A stretch of 64,000 nt of DNA, taken from positions 1 through 64,000 of the forward strand of contig DATHDP010000147.1 in NCBI GenBank assembly GCA_035318985.1. Direction: 5' to 3'. Positions 1-8,184 of the stretch are shown here, piece after piece. Numbering within the stretch: position 1 is the stretch's first letter; the number at the start of each line of letters is the position of its first letter. The notes beneath the pieces were generated by a model. That model did no database searches, was not told the DNA's origin, and saw only the letters and a list, made by a program, of their open reading frames with translations. Both the position numbers and the translations under genes were made by a program. Source of the DNA: VBAS01 sp035318985 (GTDB taxonomy: Bacteria; Bacteroidota; Bacteroidia; Chitinophagales; Chitinophagaceae).

Positions 1-31
1 TGCAACCAATGCTATCCCAAAATCTCAACAA

Positions 32-811
32 ATGACTAAATATTTTATTACTGCATTAAATATCTTAATTGCATTAACATCTTTTAGCCAGCCAAATGCG
101 ACTAAAACGATAGTTGGAGTATTTGCACATCCAGACGATGAAAATATGGTTGGCAGCGTATTGGCCAAATATGCCAAAGAAGGATATAAGGTATATGTAA
201 TCATTGCCACTGATGGAAAATATGGAACAAGGGTGACAAAGATACCCGAAGGCGACTCTTTAGGAGCTATTCGTCAACAAGAGTCAATATGCGCTTGCAA
301 AAAACTCGCTATTGAACCCCCCATCTTTTTATCACTGGACAGAATGGATACAAAAAACGGTGTCCGCTCTTATTTAAACAACCATAAAAAATTATTAGTA
401 GAATTAAAAAAATACATTGATTCTCTAAAACCAGATCTACTTATCACATTTGGACCTGATGGAGAATATGGGCACTCTGAGCACATTGTTGTGGGTGCTT
501 CTGTTACAGAACTTTTGCTGAGAGAGGGCTGGGTAGAAAAATATCCGCTCTATTTTCTTGCATGGAAAAAAGAACAGGTTACTGATGATGAAGATTTAAG
601 TTATGTGACAGATAAATACATCGATGTTGAGATAACCTACTCGGATGAAGATGAACAGAAATATTTTGAAGCGTTTGCATGTTTCATTTCGCAATTCACA
701 AGTGAAGAGATAAAAGAATCAATAGATAAACAAAAAATCGACAAGACAAATAAAGTCCCCTTTCGAAAATTTTATCTTCCACCAAAAAAGAAAATAAAAA
801 AGAGCTTTTAA
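32..811 (+). CDS. PIG-L/LmbE family deacetylase, probably exported
   Basis: Predicted zinc-dependent de-N-acetylase of the PIG-L (LmbE-like) family, which removes acetyl groups from N-acetylglucosamine-type substrates. The family zinc motif AHPDDE is at residues 32-37, and a second His-containing motif (GHSEH) follows near residue 148. A hydrophobic N-terminus (residues 5-19, ending SFS-Q) looks like a signal peptide, so the enzyme probably acts in the periplasm or outside. At 259 aa it is the usual length. The ATG at 32 is close to the window edge, but the signal peptide supports it. The substrate is not predictable. A repeat copy follows directly after the stop codon. Confidence 0.85.
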   Translation: MTKYFITALNILIALTSFSQPNATKTIVGVFAHPDDENMVGSVLAKYAKEGYKVYVIIATDGKYGTRVTKIPEGDSLGAIRQQESICACKKLAIEPPIFLSLDRMDTKNGVRSYLNNHKKLLVELKKYIDSLKPDLLITFGPDGEYGHSEHIVVGASVTELLLREGWVEKYPLYFLAWKKEQVTDDEDLSYVTDKYIDVEITYSDEDEQKYFEAFACFISQFTSEEIKESIDKQKIDKTNKVPFRKFYLPPKKKIKKSF

Positions 812-860
812 TGTACGCCTTAGCTGCGCACAACATGGGGTTTGCTACTCCATATTTTTT

Positions 861-965
861 CGCAGCAACAACTGGAAAAATTGAAATGCGTTTATTTGTT
901 CTGTACAACTTACAATTGGAAATCATTAACTTTCTGCACAAGAACTTGCGTAAAGCAGAATGTTA
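861..965 (+). repeat. Interspersed repeat, module B, copy 1
   Basis: First of five near-complete copies of a roughly 100-bp sequence. It runs from CGCAGCAACAAC through an AATTGAAATGCGTTTATTT core to GTAAAGCAGAATGTTA. The closing TGTTA is followed after about 30 nt by TAACA, and a + strand gene starts at 1081. A 70-codon open frame across it (811-1023) is not considered a gene. Confidence 0.85.
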
Positions 966-1080
966 TACACACAGGGAAAAAACTTCGTTTTTAACAAACA
1001 TTTTCCTGTTGAAGTTTATTTAATGTATGAGATTAATTTATATTCAATATGCTTTTAATAACCCGTTAATTAATAATACT

Positions 1081-1500
1081 ATGAAACTCTTTATAACAGT
1101 ATTTTTTTTCCTGCCGCTTTTTTGTAGTAGCCAAACTACTAAAGATTATAATTTAGCCATGCAAAAATTTCAGAAGTTTTATAATGCCGGACAAGGAGAT
1201 AGTATAAATGCTATGTTTGGACATAGTTGGGACCAGGCCAACGCCAAAAAAACATTATGGACAAACGACGAAGCTGCAAAGGCTTTAGAAGAACTCGGTA
1301 CACTTGAGTCCTATAAATTTATTGGGATTGATGAATTAGACCCCCAGAAAGTTTATATTTTTCAAACAACATTCAGTAAAGCGGGTAAAAAAATGACGAG
1401 TTGTACATTGGATAAAAAACTTGCGTTTGGTACTTTTCGCCTTGTAACTATCCCAGACAACATTATTAAACAAACAAGCAAGCAAAAGAAGGCTGCATAG
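1081..1500 (+). CDS. Small secreted protein of unknown function (DUF3887/NTF2-like fold possible)
   Basis: Predicted exported protein of 139 aa. I chose the ATG at 1081 because it opens directly on a signal peptide (MKLFITVFFFLPLFCSS then Q); the frame extends upstream to 1027 without adding a sensible sequence. The mature part has a helix rich in Lys/Gln (residues 20-40) and then an alternating pattern around a Gly-Thr-Leu-Glu-Ser stretch, similar to small NTF2-like/DUF3887 proteins. That assignment is weak. The last residues (TSKQKKAA) are lysine-rich and border the next repeat. It sits alone between two module B copies. Confidence 0.6.
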   Translation: MKLFITVFFFLPLFCSSQTTKDYNLAMQKFQKFYNAGQGDSINAMFGHSWDQANAKKTLWTNDEAAKALEELGTLESYKFIGIDELDPQKVYIFQTTFSKAGKKMTSCTLDKKLAFGTFRLVTIPDNIIKQTSKQKKAA

Positions 1501-1541
1501 TCTTCTTGACATCTATGCGCATAACATGGGGTTTCCGTCCG

Positions 1542-1596
1542 TCCTAGGTCTTGCCCCACAGCCAGTACAATATGAATGAAGGGGCAGATCCCGGGA
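1542..1596 (+). repeat. Interspersed repeat, module A hairpin, copy 1
   Basis: GC-rich inverted repeat shortly after the stop codon at 1500. Left arm TCCTAGGTCTTGCCCC (1542-1557) pairs with GGGGCAGATCCCGGGA (1581-1596) across about 23 nt. The same hairpin recurs in other gaps of the first 15 kb, usually just after a gene, so it may act as a terminator. Confidence 0.8.
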
Positions 1597-1629
1597 GTTT
1601 AGTTATCGTATCTTTCTTCCATAGTTCTC

Positions 1630-1733
1630 CGCAGCAACAACCCAAAAATTGAAATGCATTTATTTATTCTGTACAACTTACAATTGGAAATCATTAACTT
1701 TCTGTACAAGAATTTTCGTAAAGCAGAGTGTTA
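1630..1733 (+). repeat. Interspersed repeat, module B, copy 2
   Basis: Near-complete copy ending GTAAAGCAGAGTGTTAG. The end forms an inverted pair, TGTTAG (1728-1733) with CTAACA about 26 nt later, followed by the gene at 1787. Confidence 0.85.
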
Positions 1734-1786
1734 GTAGCAAGGCAGCCCGACGCAACCGAGCTAACATTCCAATAACGATATAAAAG

Positions 1787-2398
1787 ATGAATACAATATT
1801 TATTGTTATAGGATTGATTGTGTTGGTAATAATTGTTTTTGCGGTTTATAGATTGCAAAAAGTCAAAAGCCAAAACAGAAAATTAAATGAACAAAGGTTT
1901 GAGCGAATTAGCCCCCTATATAACAAACTCGAAAAAGGTGAGGCAATATCAGCTGAAGATGTTTTGCCTTATGCTAAAAATTTGCTTACAAGAGGGATGG
2001 CTTTTCATTTGTTAAGCCATCACGACAAATTGAACCTGTTTCCAAAAGAATATTTTGATATTGTAAAAGGAGCTGAAAGCAACCTCGTCAATTGGCTTGA
2101 ATTTCCGACAGAACTTAATGCTTGCCCGGACGAAATAGAACATATCAAGAGGGTCACCTTTGACTATGATGGGCAAAATAACTTTGTACATTATGAAGTT
2201 TTTAAATATAAAGTGAATGAATCTCATTGGGCTGCAAAGCATGGGTGGATTTTGGGAGTAGTTGGGCCTTATTTTGACGACAGTAAACCTTACGACAATG
2301 CACAAGCAACATTTAGTAGAGTAAGTAGCACTCTAGATAAAGTTTCACCAGACGATGAAGCAAAATGGGTGAATGAAAATATTTCGAAAAGGCGATAG
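1787..2398 (+). CDS. Membrane-anchored protein of unknown function
   Basis: 203-aa protein with one N-terminal membrane helix (residues 4-21, rich in Ile/Val) followed by a basic stretch (KVKSQNRK), then a soluble domain of about 175 residues. I do not recognise the family. The soluble part contains a Trp-Leu-Glu-Phe-Pro segment near residue 105 and an HWAAKHGWILGVVGPY segment near residue 150. It follows module B copy 2 by about 50 nt and is followed by module A copy 2, so it occupies one cassette-like unit alone. Confidence 0.7.
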   Translation: MNTIFIVIGLIVLVIIVFAVYRLQKVKSQNRKLNEQRFERISPLYNKLEKGEAISAEDVLPYAKNLLTRGMAFHLLSHHDKLNLFPKEYFDIVKGAESNLVNWLEFPTELNACPDEIEHIKRVTFDYDGQNNFVHYEVFKYKVNESHWAAKHGWILGVVGPYFDDSKPYDNAQATFSRVSSTLDKVSPDDEAKWVNENISKRR

Positions 2399-2420
2399 GC
2401 AATACCCAGTTTTCCGCCCG

Positions 2421-2479
2421 CCCGGGGTCTTGCCCCACAGCCACTACAACATAAATAAATGAAGAGGGCAGACCCCGGG
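2421..2479 (+). repeat. Interspersed repeat, module A hairpin, copy 2
   Basis: The best-preserved module A hairpin. CCCGGGGTCTTGCCCC (2421-2436) faces GAGGGCAGACCCCGGG (2464-2479) across a 27-nt spacer that is conserved between copies. It starts 23 nt after the stop codon of the preceding gene. Confidence 0.85.
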
Positions 2480-2594
2480 AAGTTTGCTTCATCATATTAT
2501 TCTTTTATTCCTGATCTTCCACAAAAACGATTAGCCATTTCGTAGGCTCGAAGAATAAAGGGTTAAATTTTTAGTGATATATTAGGTAAAAAAA

Positions 2595-3167
2595 ATGATT
2601 GACCTTAATCTCATAAGGGATAACTATGCATCAATGCCTGATGAAGAATTAATTTTTCTAGCCAAAAATGATATCGATGGTTTAACAGATGAGGCACTTG
2701 TATTATTAAAACAAGAATTTTTAAAAAGAAATATGGCCATAGATGTTTTTATTAATATCGAAAAAGAACAGTCCATTGAAGAGGATCGGGAGCCGATAGA
2801 AGGGGCATTTAATCCTCACGGCAATGCGGATAATGCAATGTTCGGATTATCCTACCAGGAAATGATGTATCCACCAAGCAAGGAGAAAGAATTAAACGAA
2901 AATAAAGAGGCCTTTTTAGAAAAACTTACAGAACAAGATATTCGTAGCCTTATAAAAAAATGTGATTCTTCTATGATAAAAAACGCAATCATATTTTCAG
3001 TGGGCATTGCTATCACGCTAATAACTCTTATGAGTTCCATCAACGGAGGTACTTATGTAGTGGCTTGGGGTGCCATCTTGTTTGGAGGGATTGGATTTTT
3101 CCGAGCTTTTGATTCTAGAAGCAAATTAAAATCTGCATTAAAAAACATAGATATCTCCCAAAAATGA
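2595..3167 (+). CDS. Protein of unknown function with two C-terminal membrane helices
   Basis: 190-aa protein. Residues 1-125 are soluble and acidic, with helical character. Two membrane segments follow at about residues 134-152 and 156-174, separated by a short Asn-Gly-Gly turn, and the C-terminus is basic. I do not recognise the family. The start ATG at 2595 has an A-rich leader and no clear Shine-Dalgarno site, as is normal in Bacteroidota. It stands alone between repeat copies. Confidence 0.65.
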   Translation: MIDLNLIRDNYASMPDEELIFLAKNDIDGLTDEALVLLKQEFLKRNMAIDVFINIEKEQSIEEDREPIEGAFNPHGNADNAMFGLSYQEMMYPPSKEKELNENKEAFLEKLTEQDIRSLIKKCDSSMIKNAIIFSVGIAITLITLMSSINGGTYVVAWGAILFGGIGFFRAFDSRSKLKSALKNIDISQK

Positions 3168-3177
3168 AATTCAATTA

Positions 3178-3280
3178 TCCGTCCGCCCGGGGTCTTGCCC
3201 CGCAACCAGCACAACATAAATAAATGAAGAGGGCAGCACCTTTCTTCCATAGTTCTTCGCAGCAACAGAAAATAAATTAA
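3178..3280 (+). repeat. Interspersed repeat, module A (right arm lost) with CTTCGCAGC tail, copy 3
   Basis: Carries GTCCGCCCGGGGTCTTGCCCC, the conserved ACAACATAAATAAATGAAGA spacer and the shared CATAGTTCTTCGCAGCAAC tail. The second palindrome arm has decayed after GGGCAG. It starts about 10 nt after the stop of the upstream gene. Confidence 0.8.
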
Positions 3281-3316
3281 CTTCCTGCTCCATAACACAA
3301 ACAACCACCGATAAAT

Positions 3317-4066
3317 ATGGAAGTACATCATCATCCCGGCCTGAATCATAAATCGAAAAAATGGAAAGAATATTTTCTTGAATTCTTAATGCTATTTCTT
3401 GCAGTTACACTTGGTTTTTTTGCTGAAAATATCAGGGAAAAAATTGTAAACAATGAAAAAGAACTTCATTATATGAAGTCTATTATAGCAGATTTGAAAC
3501 AGGACACACTGACGCTTAACCGCGTTTTTTTAAAACAAAAATACCTGGTGAATGAGATGGACAGCGCCTTGAAAATTCCAGTGGGACAGCTACGGGATAT
3601 TAATAGTCAGGACACTTTCTATTCTCACTATATCTATTTTTATTCATTGCTAAGTATTTTCAAGCCTCACGATAATACACTTTCACAGTTAAAGAATGCC
3701 GGCGGCTTTAGTGTGATCCGTAATTCAGATGTTCTCGATTCAATTGGTGAAATAAGCTTACTTTATCAGACCAGTTTATCTACTGCCAATGATTACTATA
3801 ACCAATTTTATTTACGGGTTCTCGACGTAGGATCGCAGGTAATGAAATGCCCTGATTTTATTATTAAACTTGGTGGAACTTATTTAAAAATTCAAAAGGA
3901 TCTTGAAGTATTTATCAGCTATAACCAACTTTTGCTGCAACAGCTATACAGTTATATACACATGGAAAAAGGACAAGTATTACAGTGTATGTATGCGCAG
4001 GAACTATACCGCGAAAGGGCAATAAGGTTAATAAAATTTATCAATAAAAAATATAATTTGGAATAG
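3317..4066 (+). CDS. Conserved Bacteroidota membrane protein, unknown function
   Basis: 249-aa protein beginning MEVHHHPGLNHKSKKWKEY, followed by one membrane helix (about residues 20-40, LMLFLAVTLGFFAENIRE) and a long, mainly helical extracytoplasmic domain. The histidine-rich start and the 'FFAENIRE' end of the helix are a recognisable pattern in uncharacterised Bacteroidota proteins of about 250 aa; I know no assigned function. The gene stands alone and converges on the small gene at 4242, with a strong hairpin between them. Confidence 0.7.
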   Translation: MEVHHHPGLNHKSKKWKEYFLEFLMLFLAVTLGFFAENIREKIVNNEKELHYMKSIIADLKQDTLTLNRVFLKQKYLVNEMDSALKIPVGQLRDINSQDTFYSHYIYFYSLLSIFKPHDNTLSQLKNAGGFSVIRNSDVLDSIGEISLLYQTSLSTANDYYNQFYLRVLDVGSQVMKCPDFIIKLGGTYLKIQKDLEVFISYNQLLLQQLYSYIHMEKGQVLQCMYAQELYRERAIRLIKFINKKYNLE

Positions 4067-4069
4067 ATG

Positions 4070-4193
4070 CACGTAGTGTTCCTTCTTTCTTCAGACCAAT
4101 TAAGAATTTTTAAAAAATCTTGAGTCATTATGCTTAGTCCCGATAGCTATCGGGAGTAACTAAGCATCTGCTCCGAAGGAGCAGGTAAAAGTA
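4070..4193 (+). repeat. Interspersed repeat with CTGCTCCGAAGGAGCAG hairpin, copy 1
   Basis: Shares 'GTAGTGTTCCTT', 'TCTTGAGTC', 'AACTAA(G/A)CATCTG' and the perfect palindrome CTGCTCCGAAGGAGCAG (4168-4184) with a second copy at 7860-7975. An additional palindrome, TCCCGATAGCTATCGGGA, lies at 4138-4155 only in this copy. Confidence 0.75.
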
Positions 4194-4228
4194 TCGGATG
4201 GCCTTAGTTACAAACTAAGGCCATCCGA
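4194..4228. terminator. Strong hairpin between convergent genes
   Basis: A perfect 16-bp stem (TCGGATGGCCTTAGTT, 4194-4209, with its complement 4213-4228) and a 3-nt loop. It lies between the stop codons of convergent genes at 4066 and 4242. There is no long T tract on the + side, so a bidirectional terminator role is inferred from position and stability. Confidence 0.55.
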
Positions 4229-4241
4229 TGATCAGCCATTC

Positions 4242-4475
4242 TTATTCCAGACCCGAAAACTGGAACTCATCAGGGTTAATATTTTTATCTAATTTCTTTT
4301 CGTCTAAAATTTTTTTTATAGCGTTACAAATTTCATGCTCATCATCACCCTTAAACTTTTCCATCAGGAGATCCAGCTCTTCATTCGGCAGATCCCATAA
4401 CTCATCCATTTTTTCTTCAAGCGACATCGTCGGTGTCAAAAGCATTTTGCAAAATTCTTTTTGTTTATCTGTCAT
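4242..4475 (-). CDS. Small acidic protein of unknown function
   Basis: 77-aa acidic, helical protein starting MTDKQKEF and rich in Glu/Asp/Leu. No family is recognised. The minus-strand reading is preferred over an overlapping + frame (4228-4497) because it has normal composition for a soluble protein, whereas the + frame is dominated by Ser/Phe. A purine-rich leader (GAAAAGAAAAT) precedes the ATG. Confidence 0.55.
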   Translation of the reverse strand: MTDKQKEFCKMLLTPTMSLEEKMDELWDLPNEELDLLMEKFKGDDEHEICNAIKKILDEKKLDKNINPDEFQFSGLE

Positions 4476-4540
4476 ATTTTCTTTTCAATTTCTTTAAAGA
4501 TAGATTCTAATATTGGTACAGTAAAGATTTCTTCATGATG

Positions 4541-4624
4541 TTTCCGTCCGCCCGGGCCCTTGCCCCACAGCCAGTACAACATAAATGAATGAAGAGGGCA
4601 GCATCTTTCTTCCTCAGCTCTTCC
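4541..4624 (+). repeat. Interspersed repeat, module A, copy 4
   Basis: TTCCGTCCGCCCGGGCCCTT, then TGCCCCACAGCCAGTACAAC, the ATGAATGAAGAGGGCAGC part and the tail TTCTTCCTCAGCTCTTCC. The right palindrome arm is lost. It lies upstream of the minus-strand gene at 4242 and downstream of the minus-strand gene at 4659. Confidence 0.8.
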
Positions 4625-4658
4625 AATCCCCGCTAACTATGAGATAGTATTGTCCTGC

Positions 4659-5714
4659 TTATTTCTTTGCCGACATTTTATCGAATGGCTTCAAAATTTT
4701 TTTTGCTTTGGGTCCCGGTTGAAATTGCCGTGCAAGTGTTGCTCTTACATTTCCCACTCGTCCTATATATCCGTCAGCAGAAGATGCTCCCCGTACAGAG
4801 ATCCGGTTACTTACCCATGATACATTTACATTCCATGACCGGCTGTTATATCCTGCGGCAGCACGATAGTAAAAATTTGGTGTAAAGCTGAAGTGGTCCT
4901 CGCTGCTGGATCTACTTGTTTCCCGAACCCACCCGAGATTCATATTGGCCTGGAGCGAACCGGTTATAAAGAAGTGGTGCCACAAAACAAGAGTATGAAC
5001 ATAACCAGCACCCGGTCCTATTTCAGAAAATTGGATCTTATGAATCCCTTGTTGTTTATATAACATGGCCATCGATTCGGGTACTAAAGCGCTGTCTGCA
5101 TTTACAATGCCGTAATATATTTCAGCACCCAATAAAAAAGATCCAGCTGATCTTTTTTGCCACTCATTTTGTACAAAGGCAGCACTGTAAGAGAATTTCT
5201 TATCATTTAAAATGCGAAAAGGGGCAATACCAACCAAGTTGAACTTTATATCTGGTCGGCTATAATATAAATTCTGATCAGGTGCTCCCAGTCCCTTAGG
5301 ATACAGGTAGTAACCTTTATAAAATTGTGCGTAGAAATCATAGCCCCACTTACGTCCATACTTGTGTCCCTGGTTTTCCCAATACTTGGTTTTGCCTTTT
5401 TGTTCTTCACCGCGATTTAAAAATCCAAAACCAATAGCAATGTTCAATGTAAAGGAACGATAGGTAGCACCGATCCCCATATTTAAAGTTGTGTTAGGCG
5501 TGTAGCGAAGGCGGGGAGTTGTTTTGTTATTTCTTCCTATCTCTAATGCAGTGTATTTCTGAGAAAAATAATATCTGCCGGTAATTTTTTTACCCATGAA
5601 GGATTCGTAATAAGTTGTATCATGGTCTGTTTCTGCAGTAGGTTGCTGGGCCGGTGCATGCATAACAAATAACAAAGTAATTATCCATAAAATCCCACAA
5701 CGATATGTAGTCAC
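4659..5714 (-). CDS. DUF4421 family protein, exported
   Basis: 351-aa protein with an N-terminal signal peptide (residues 1-22, ending HAPA-Q). The pattern 'ITGRYYFSQKYTALEI', then 'LRYTPNTTLNMGIGATYRSF' and 'NIAIGFGFLN' matches the Bacteroidota family DUF4421. Alternating short beta segments rich in aromatic residues and the C-terminal hydrophobic strands suggest an outer-membrane beta-barrel or a surface-linked beta protein; its function is unknown. The gene stands alone. The C-terminus is basic (KAKKILKPFDKMSAKK). Confidence 0.75.
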   Translation of the reverse strand: MTTYRCGILWIITLLFVMHAPAQQPTAETDHDTTYYESFMGKKITGRYYFSQKYTALEIGRNNKTTPRLRYTPNTTLNMGIGATYRSFTLNIAIGFGFLNRGEEQKGKTKYWENQGHKYGRKWGYDFYAQFYKGYYLYPKGLGAPDQNLYYSRPDIKFNLVGIAPFRILNDKKFSYSAAFVQNEWQKRSAGSFLLGAEIYYGIVNADSALVPESMAMLYKQQGIHKIQFSEIGPGAGYVHTLVLWHHFFITGSLQANMNLGWVRETSRSSSEDHFSFTPNFYYRAAAGYNSRSWNVNVSWVSNRISVRGASSADGYIGRVGNVRATLARQFQPGPKAKKILKPFDKMSAKK

Positions 5715-5775
5715 TTAGAAAAATATGTTGAATGAATAAAACTGCCGGTAAATTGTATTTCAATTTAATGAATAT

Positions 5776-5830
5776 TTTCCGTTCGCCCGGGGTCTTGTTT
5801 CGTAGCAGCTATAACAAAATTGACTGATGA
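5776..5830 (+). repeat. Interspersed repeat, module A fragment, copy 5
   Basis: Left arm (CGCCCGGGGTCTTG) and a decayed spacer of module A. The rest of the 325-nt gap 5715-6039 holds only AT-rich sequence, a short CCCCAGATATGGGG palindrome near 5936 and a remnant beginning AACCACGCAGTG; I see no gene in it. Confidence 0.65.
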
Positions 5831-6039
5831 GGTTTTTATTTCATGCAAAAATTTGAACGAAATGCGGAGTACACATTGTCCATCTCTCGATAACTAAAAA
5901 ATGTTCGAATAGTAAAATTCATTTGCACCCCAGATATGGGGTTTAGATATTAATAGTATATTAGAATCATGAATTTTTTTAACCACGCAGTGCTTTGCAA
6001 TGACTCTGGGATACCAAACCTTAAATTGTTACCATTCGA

Positions 6040-7845
6040 ATGAAAAAAATATTATACATTCTTATATTTAGTAACCTCTTTTATTCTTGTCAACAAGAAA
6101 TTGATCCTGATGACTATCCTCCAATCAATGGAACACAGGCAGTTTATACACTTGCTGGCTCACCCAATGCTTGTACTGGTGCAACTCCAGGCGGAAGTTA
6201 TATTTCAGGAACAGCGTTGTCGGCATCAAACACAGTTAGTATCCAGGTAAATGTAACGACTGTAGGAACATACACTATTTCCACTAATACAGTTAACGGT
6301 TATAAGTTTTCAGCATCCGGAACATTTAACACTACAGGCATCCAAACGATAAATCTCGTTGGAACCGGAACGCCTGTTGCTGCGCAAACTGATGTTTTTA
6401 CTCCAACATCAGGTACAGCAGGATGTTCTTTGAATGTCACGGTTTTAAATTCTTCGTCACCTGCAGTTTTTAGTTTACCAGGTGCACCAAATGCATGTAC
6501 TGGTGCTACTATTAATGGATCATATTCCAGTAATACTGCGTTAACATCATCCAATACAGTTATAGTTCAGGTCAATGTAACCACTATCGGTACATTTACG
6601 CTATCTACAAATACTGTTGGGGGAATGACATTTTCAAGATCCGGGAGCTTCACTACAACTGGGGTTCAAATGGTAACACTAAATGGTACAGGCACACCAA
6701 CAACTGCAGGATCTAACGTATTTACAATAGGCGCAGCAGGATGCACATTTACAATACCAGTGGCCGGTCCTGCTGTTTATACTTTTTCCGGGGCACCAGG
6801 TGCCTGTACAAATGCTACTGTTAATGGAGCCTACGCAACAGGAGTAGTTTTATCGGCATCAAATACAGTTACTGTTCAGGTGAATGTTACGACAATTGGA
6901 TCATATACTATTTCAACCTCATCAGGAGGAATGACATTCGCAAATTCAGGTAGCTTTGCCACTACTGGTATTCAAACGGTAACACTAAATGGTACAGGCA
7001 CACCAACAACTACGGGATCTAATGTATTTACAATAGGTGCAGCAGGTTGCACATTTACTGTATCTGTTACCGGTCCTGCTGTTTATACTTTTTCCGGGGC
7101 ACCAGGTGCCTGCACAGTTGCAACTATAAATGGCACATATACAACCGGAACAACTTTATCAGCTTCTAATACAGTTACTGTCCAGGTAAATGTTACTACT
7201 ATTGGAGGATACTCCATTTCAACAAGTGCCGGAGGAATGACATTTTCAAAATCCGGGAACTTTACTGTAACTGGTATTCAGTCGGTAATATTAAATGGTA
7301 CCGGAACACCAACAACAACCGGTGCAAATATATTTACAGTTGGATCTTCAGGCTGCACATTCACGATTACAGTAACAGCACCAAGCGGCATTTACAGTTG
7401 TAAAATTGATGGCGTATTTAAATCGTTTGCTTTTTCAGCCGAAGCTGATGTTACAGATGATTTTACCACGCCGCCATTGCCCTATTTATTTTGTGATGGC
7501 TTTACCGGTCCGTTTGGTGTTGCTCCGATAGATGAATTTCAAATATTCATCAATAAAAACGATTTTTCTGCAATTACACCCGGAAGTTATAATGTTAATG
7601 GGTTCTTACTTCCTAATGGGTATAGAATTGAAGTAGATTATAAAATAGAAAATCCCGATGGCTCTGTCACCTGGTGGAATACTTCTAGTATTCCAACTCC
7701 CGGTCCAGCTTTTACAATTATCGTTACCAGCATCACACCCACAAGAGTAAAAGGTACTTTTAGCGGAACGCTGACGGATCTTTTTCGGACTCCCGGCGTT
7801 ACTAAAACTATAACTGAAGGAGTATTTGATTTGCCGATATTATAG
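6040..7845 (+). CDS. Surface lipoprotein with four tandem beta-sandwich-like repeats
   Basis: 601-aa predicted lipoprotein: the signal peptide ends in a lipobox (LFYSC, Cys17). Four tandem repeats of about 102 residues follow (about 34-142, 143-244, 245-346, 347-446). Each opens AVYTFSGAPGACT-like and carries 'VQVNVTT.G.Y.IST' and 'GIQTVTLNGTGTPTT', with two conserved cysteines per repeat. The last three repeats are also very similar at DNA level, which implies recent duplication. A separate C-terminal domain (about 447-601, starting IYSCKIDGVFKSF) resembles small ligand- or calcium-binding domains of Bacteroidota lipoproteins. A role in adhesion or surface display is inferred. The gene stands alone. 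Confidence 0.8.
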   Translation: MKKILYILIFSNLFYSCQQEIDPDDYPPINGTQAVYTLAGSPNACTGATPGGSYISGTALSASNTVSIQVNVTTVGTYTISTNTVNGYKFSASGTFNTTGIQTINLVGTGTPVAAQTDVFTPTSGTAGCSLNVTVLNSSSPAVFSLPGAPNACTGATINGSYSSNTALTSSNTVIVQVNVTTIGTFTLSTNTVGGMTFSRSGSFTTTGVQMVTLNGTGTPTTAGSNVFTIGAAGCTFTIPVAGPAVYTFSGAPGACTNATVNGAYATGVVLSASNTVTVQVNVTTIGSYTISTSSGGMTFANSGSFATTGIQTVTLNGTGTPTTTGSNVFTIGAAGCTFTVSVTGPAVYTFSGAPGACTVATINGTYTTGTTLSASNTVTVQVNVTTIGGYSISTSAGGMTFSKSGNFTVTGIQSVILNGTGTPTTTGANIFTVGSSGCTFTITVTAPSGIYSCKIDGVFKSFAFSAEADVTDDFTTPPLPYLFCDGFTGPFGVAPIDEFQIFINKNDFSAITPGSYNVNGFLLPNGYRIEVDYKIENPDGSVTWWNTSSIPTPGPAFTIIVTSITPTRVKGTFSGTLTDLFRTPGVTKTITEGVFDLPIL

Positions 7846-7859
7846 ATAGTGTAAGATAT

Positions 7860-7975
7860 TTATTGAAAGTAGTGTTCCTTTCTTCAAATCAATAAAGAGT
7901 ATAAAAAAAATCTTGAGTCGTTATGATTAGTTTATAACTAAACATCTGCTCCGAAGGAGCAGGCAAAAGTATCAA
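7860..7975 (+). repeat. Interspersed repeat with CTGCTCCGAAGGAGCAG hairpin, copy 2
   Basis: Second copy of the element at 4070-4193, again about 15 nt after a stop codon and with the palindrome at 7946-7962. The remaining sequence up to 8184 is AT-rich and presumably holds the promoter of the next gene, but I cannot place its boxes with confidence. Confidence 0.75.
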
Positions 7976-8184
7976 CGAGTCTACAGGCTGGCTCAATTTT
8001 ATTGTTGTTTCAACGAAGCTTATTTAATGTTTGCACGTCTCAATGATTACTGATAATGGGATTTGATTGAGTAATTACAACCTCATAATTTTTTAGATAT
8101 CATTATTTCATCAGTCAAATTAGATGGCATAGTATTTATCAATATAGCTTGATTAAAATTCTTTAATCATAAAATTATTTGACA

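Noticed and set aside
811..1023. 70-codon + frame after the PIG-L gene
   Set aside because: It lies almost entirely in module B; other copies of the repeat do not keep the frame open in the same way.
4228..4497. + strand frame of 89 codons opposite the small acidic gene
   Set aside because: Ser/Phe-rich composition; the opposite strand gives a normal soluble protein.
6133..7380. Regular direct repeats suggesting CRISPR
   Set aside because: Repeat unit is about 306 bp, keeps a reading frame and encodes protein repeats; there are no short repeats with unique spacers.
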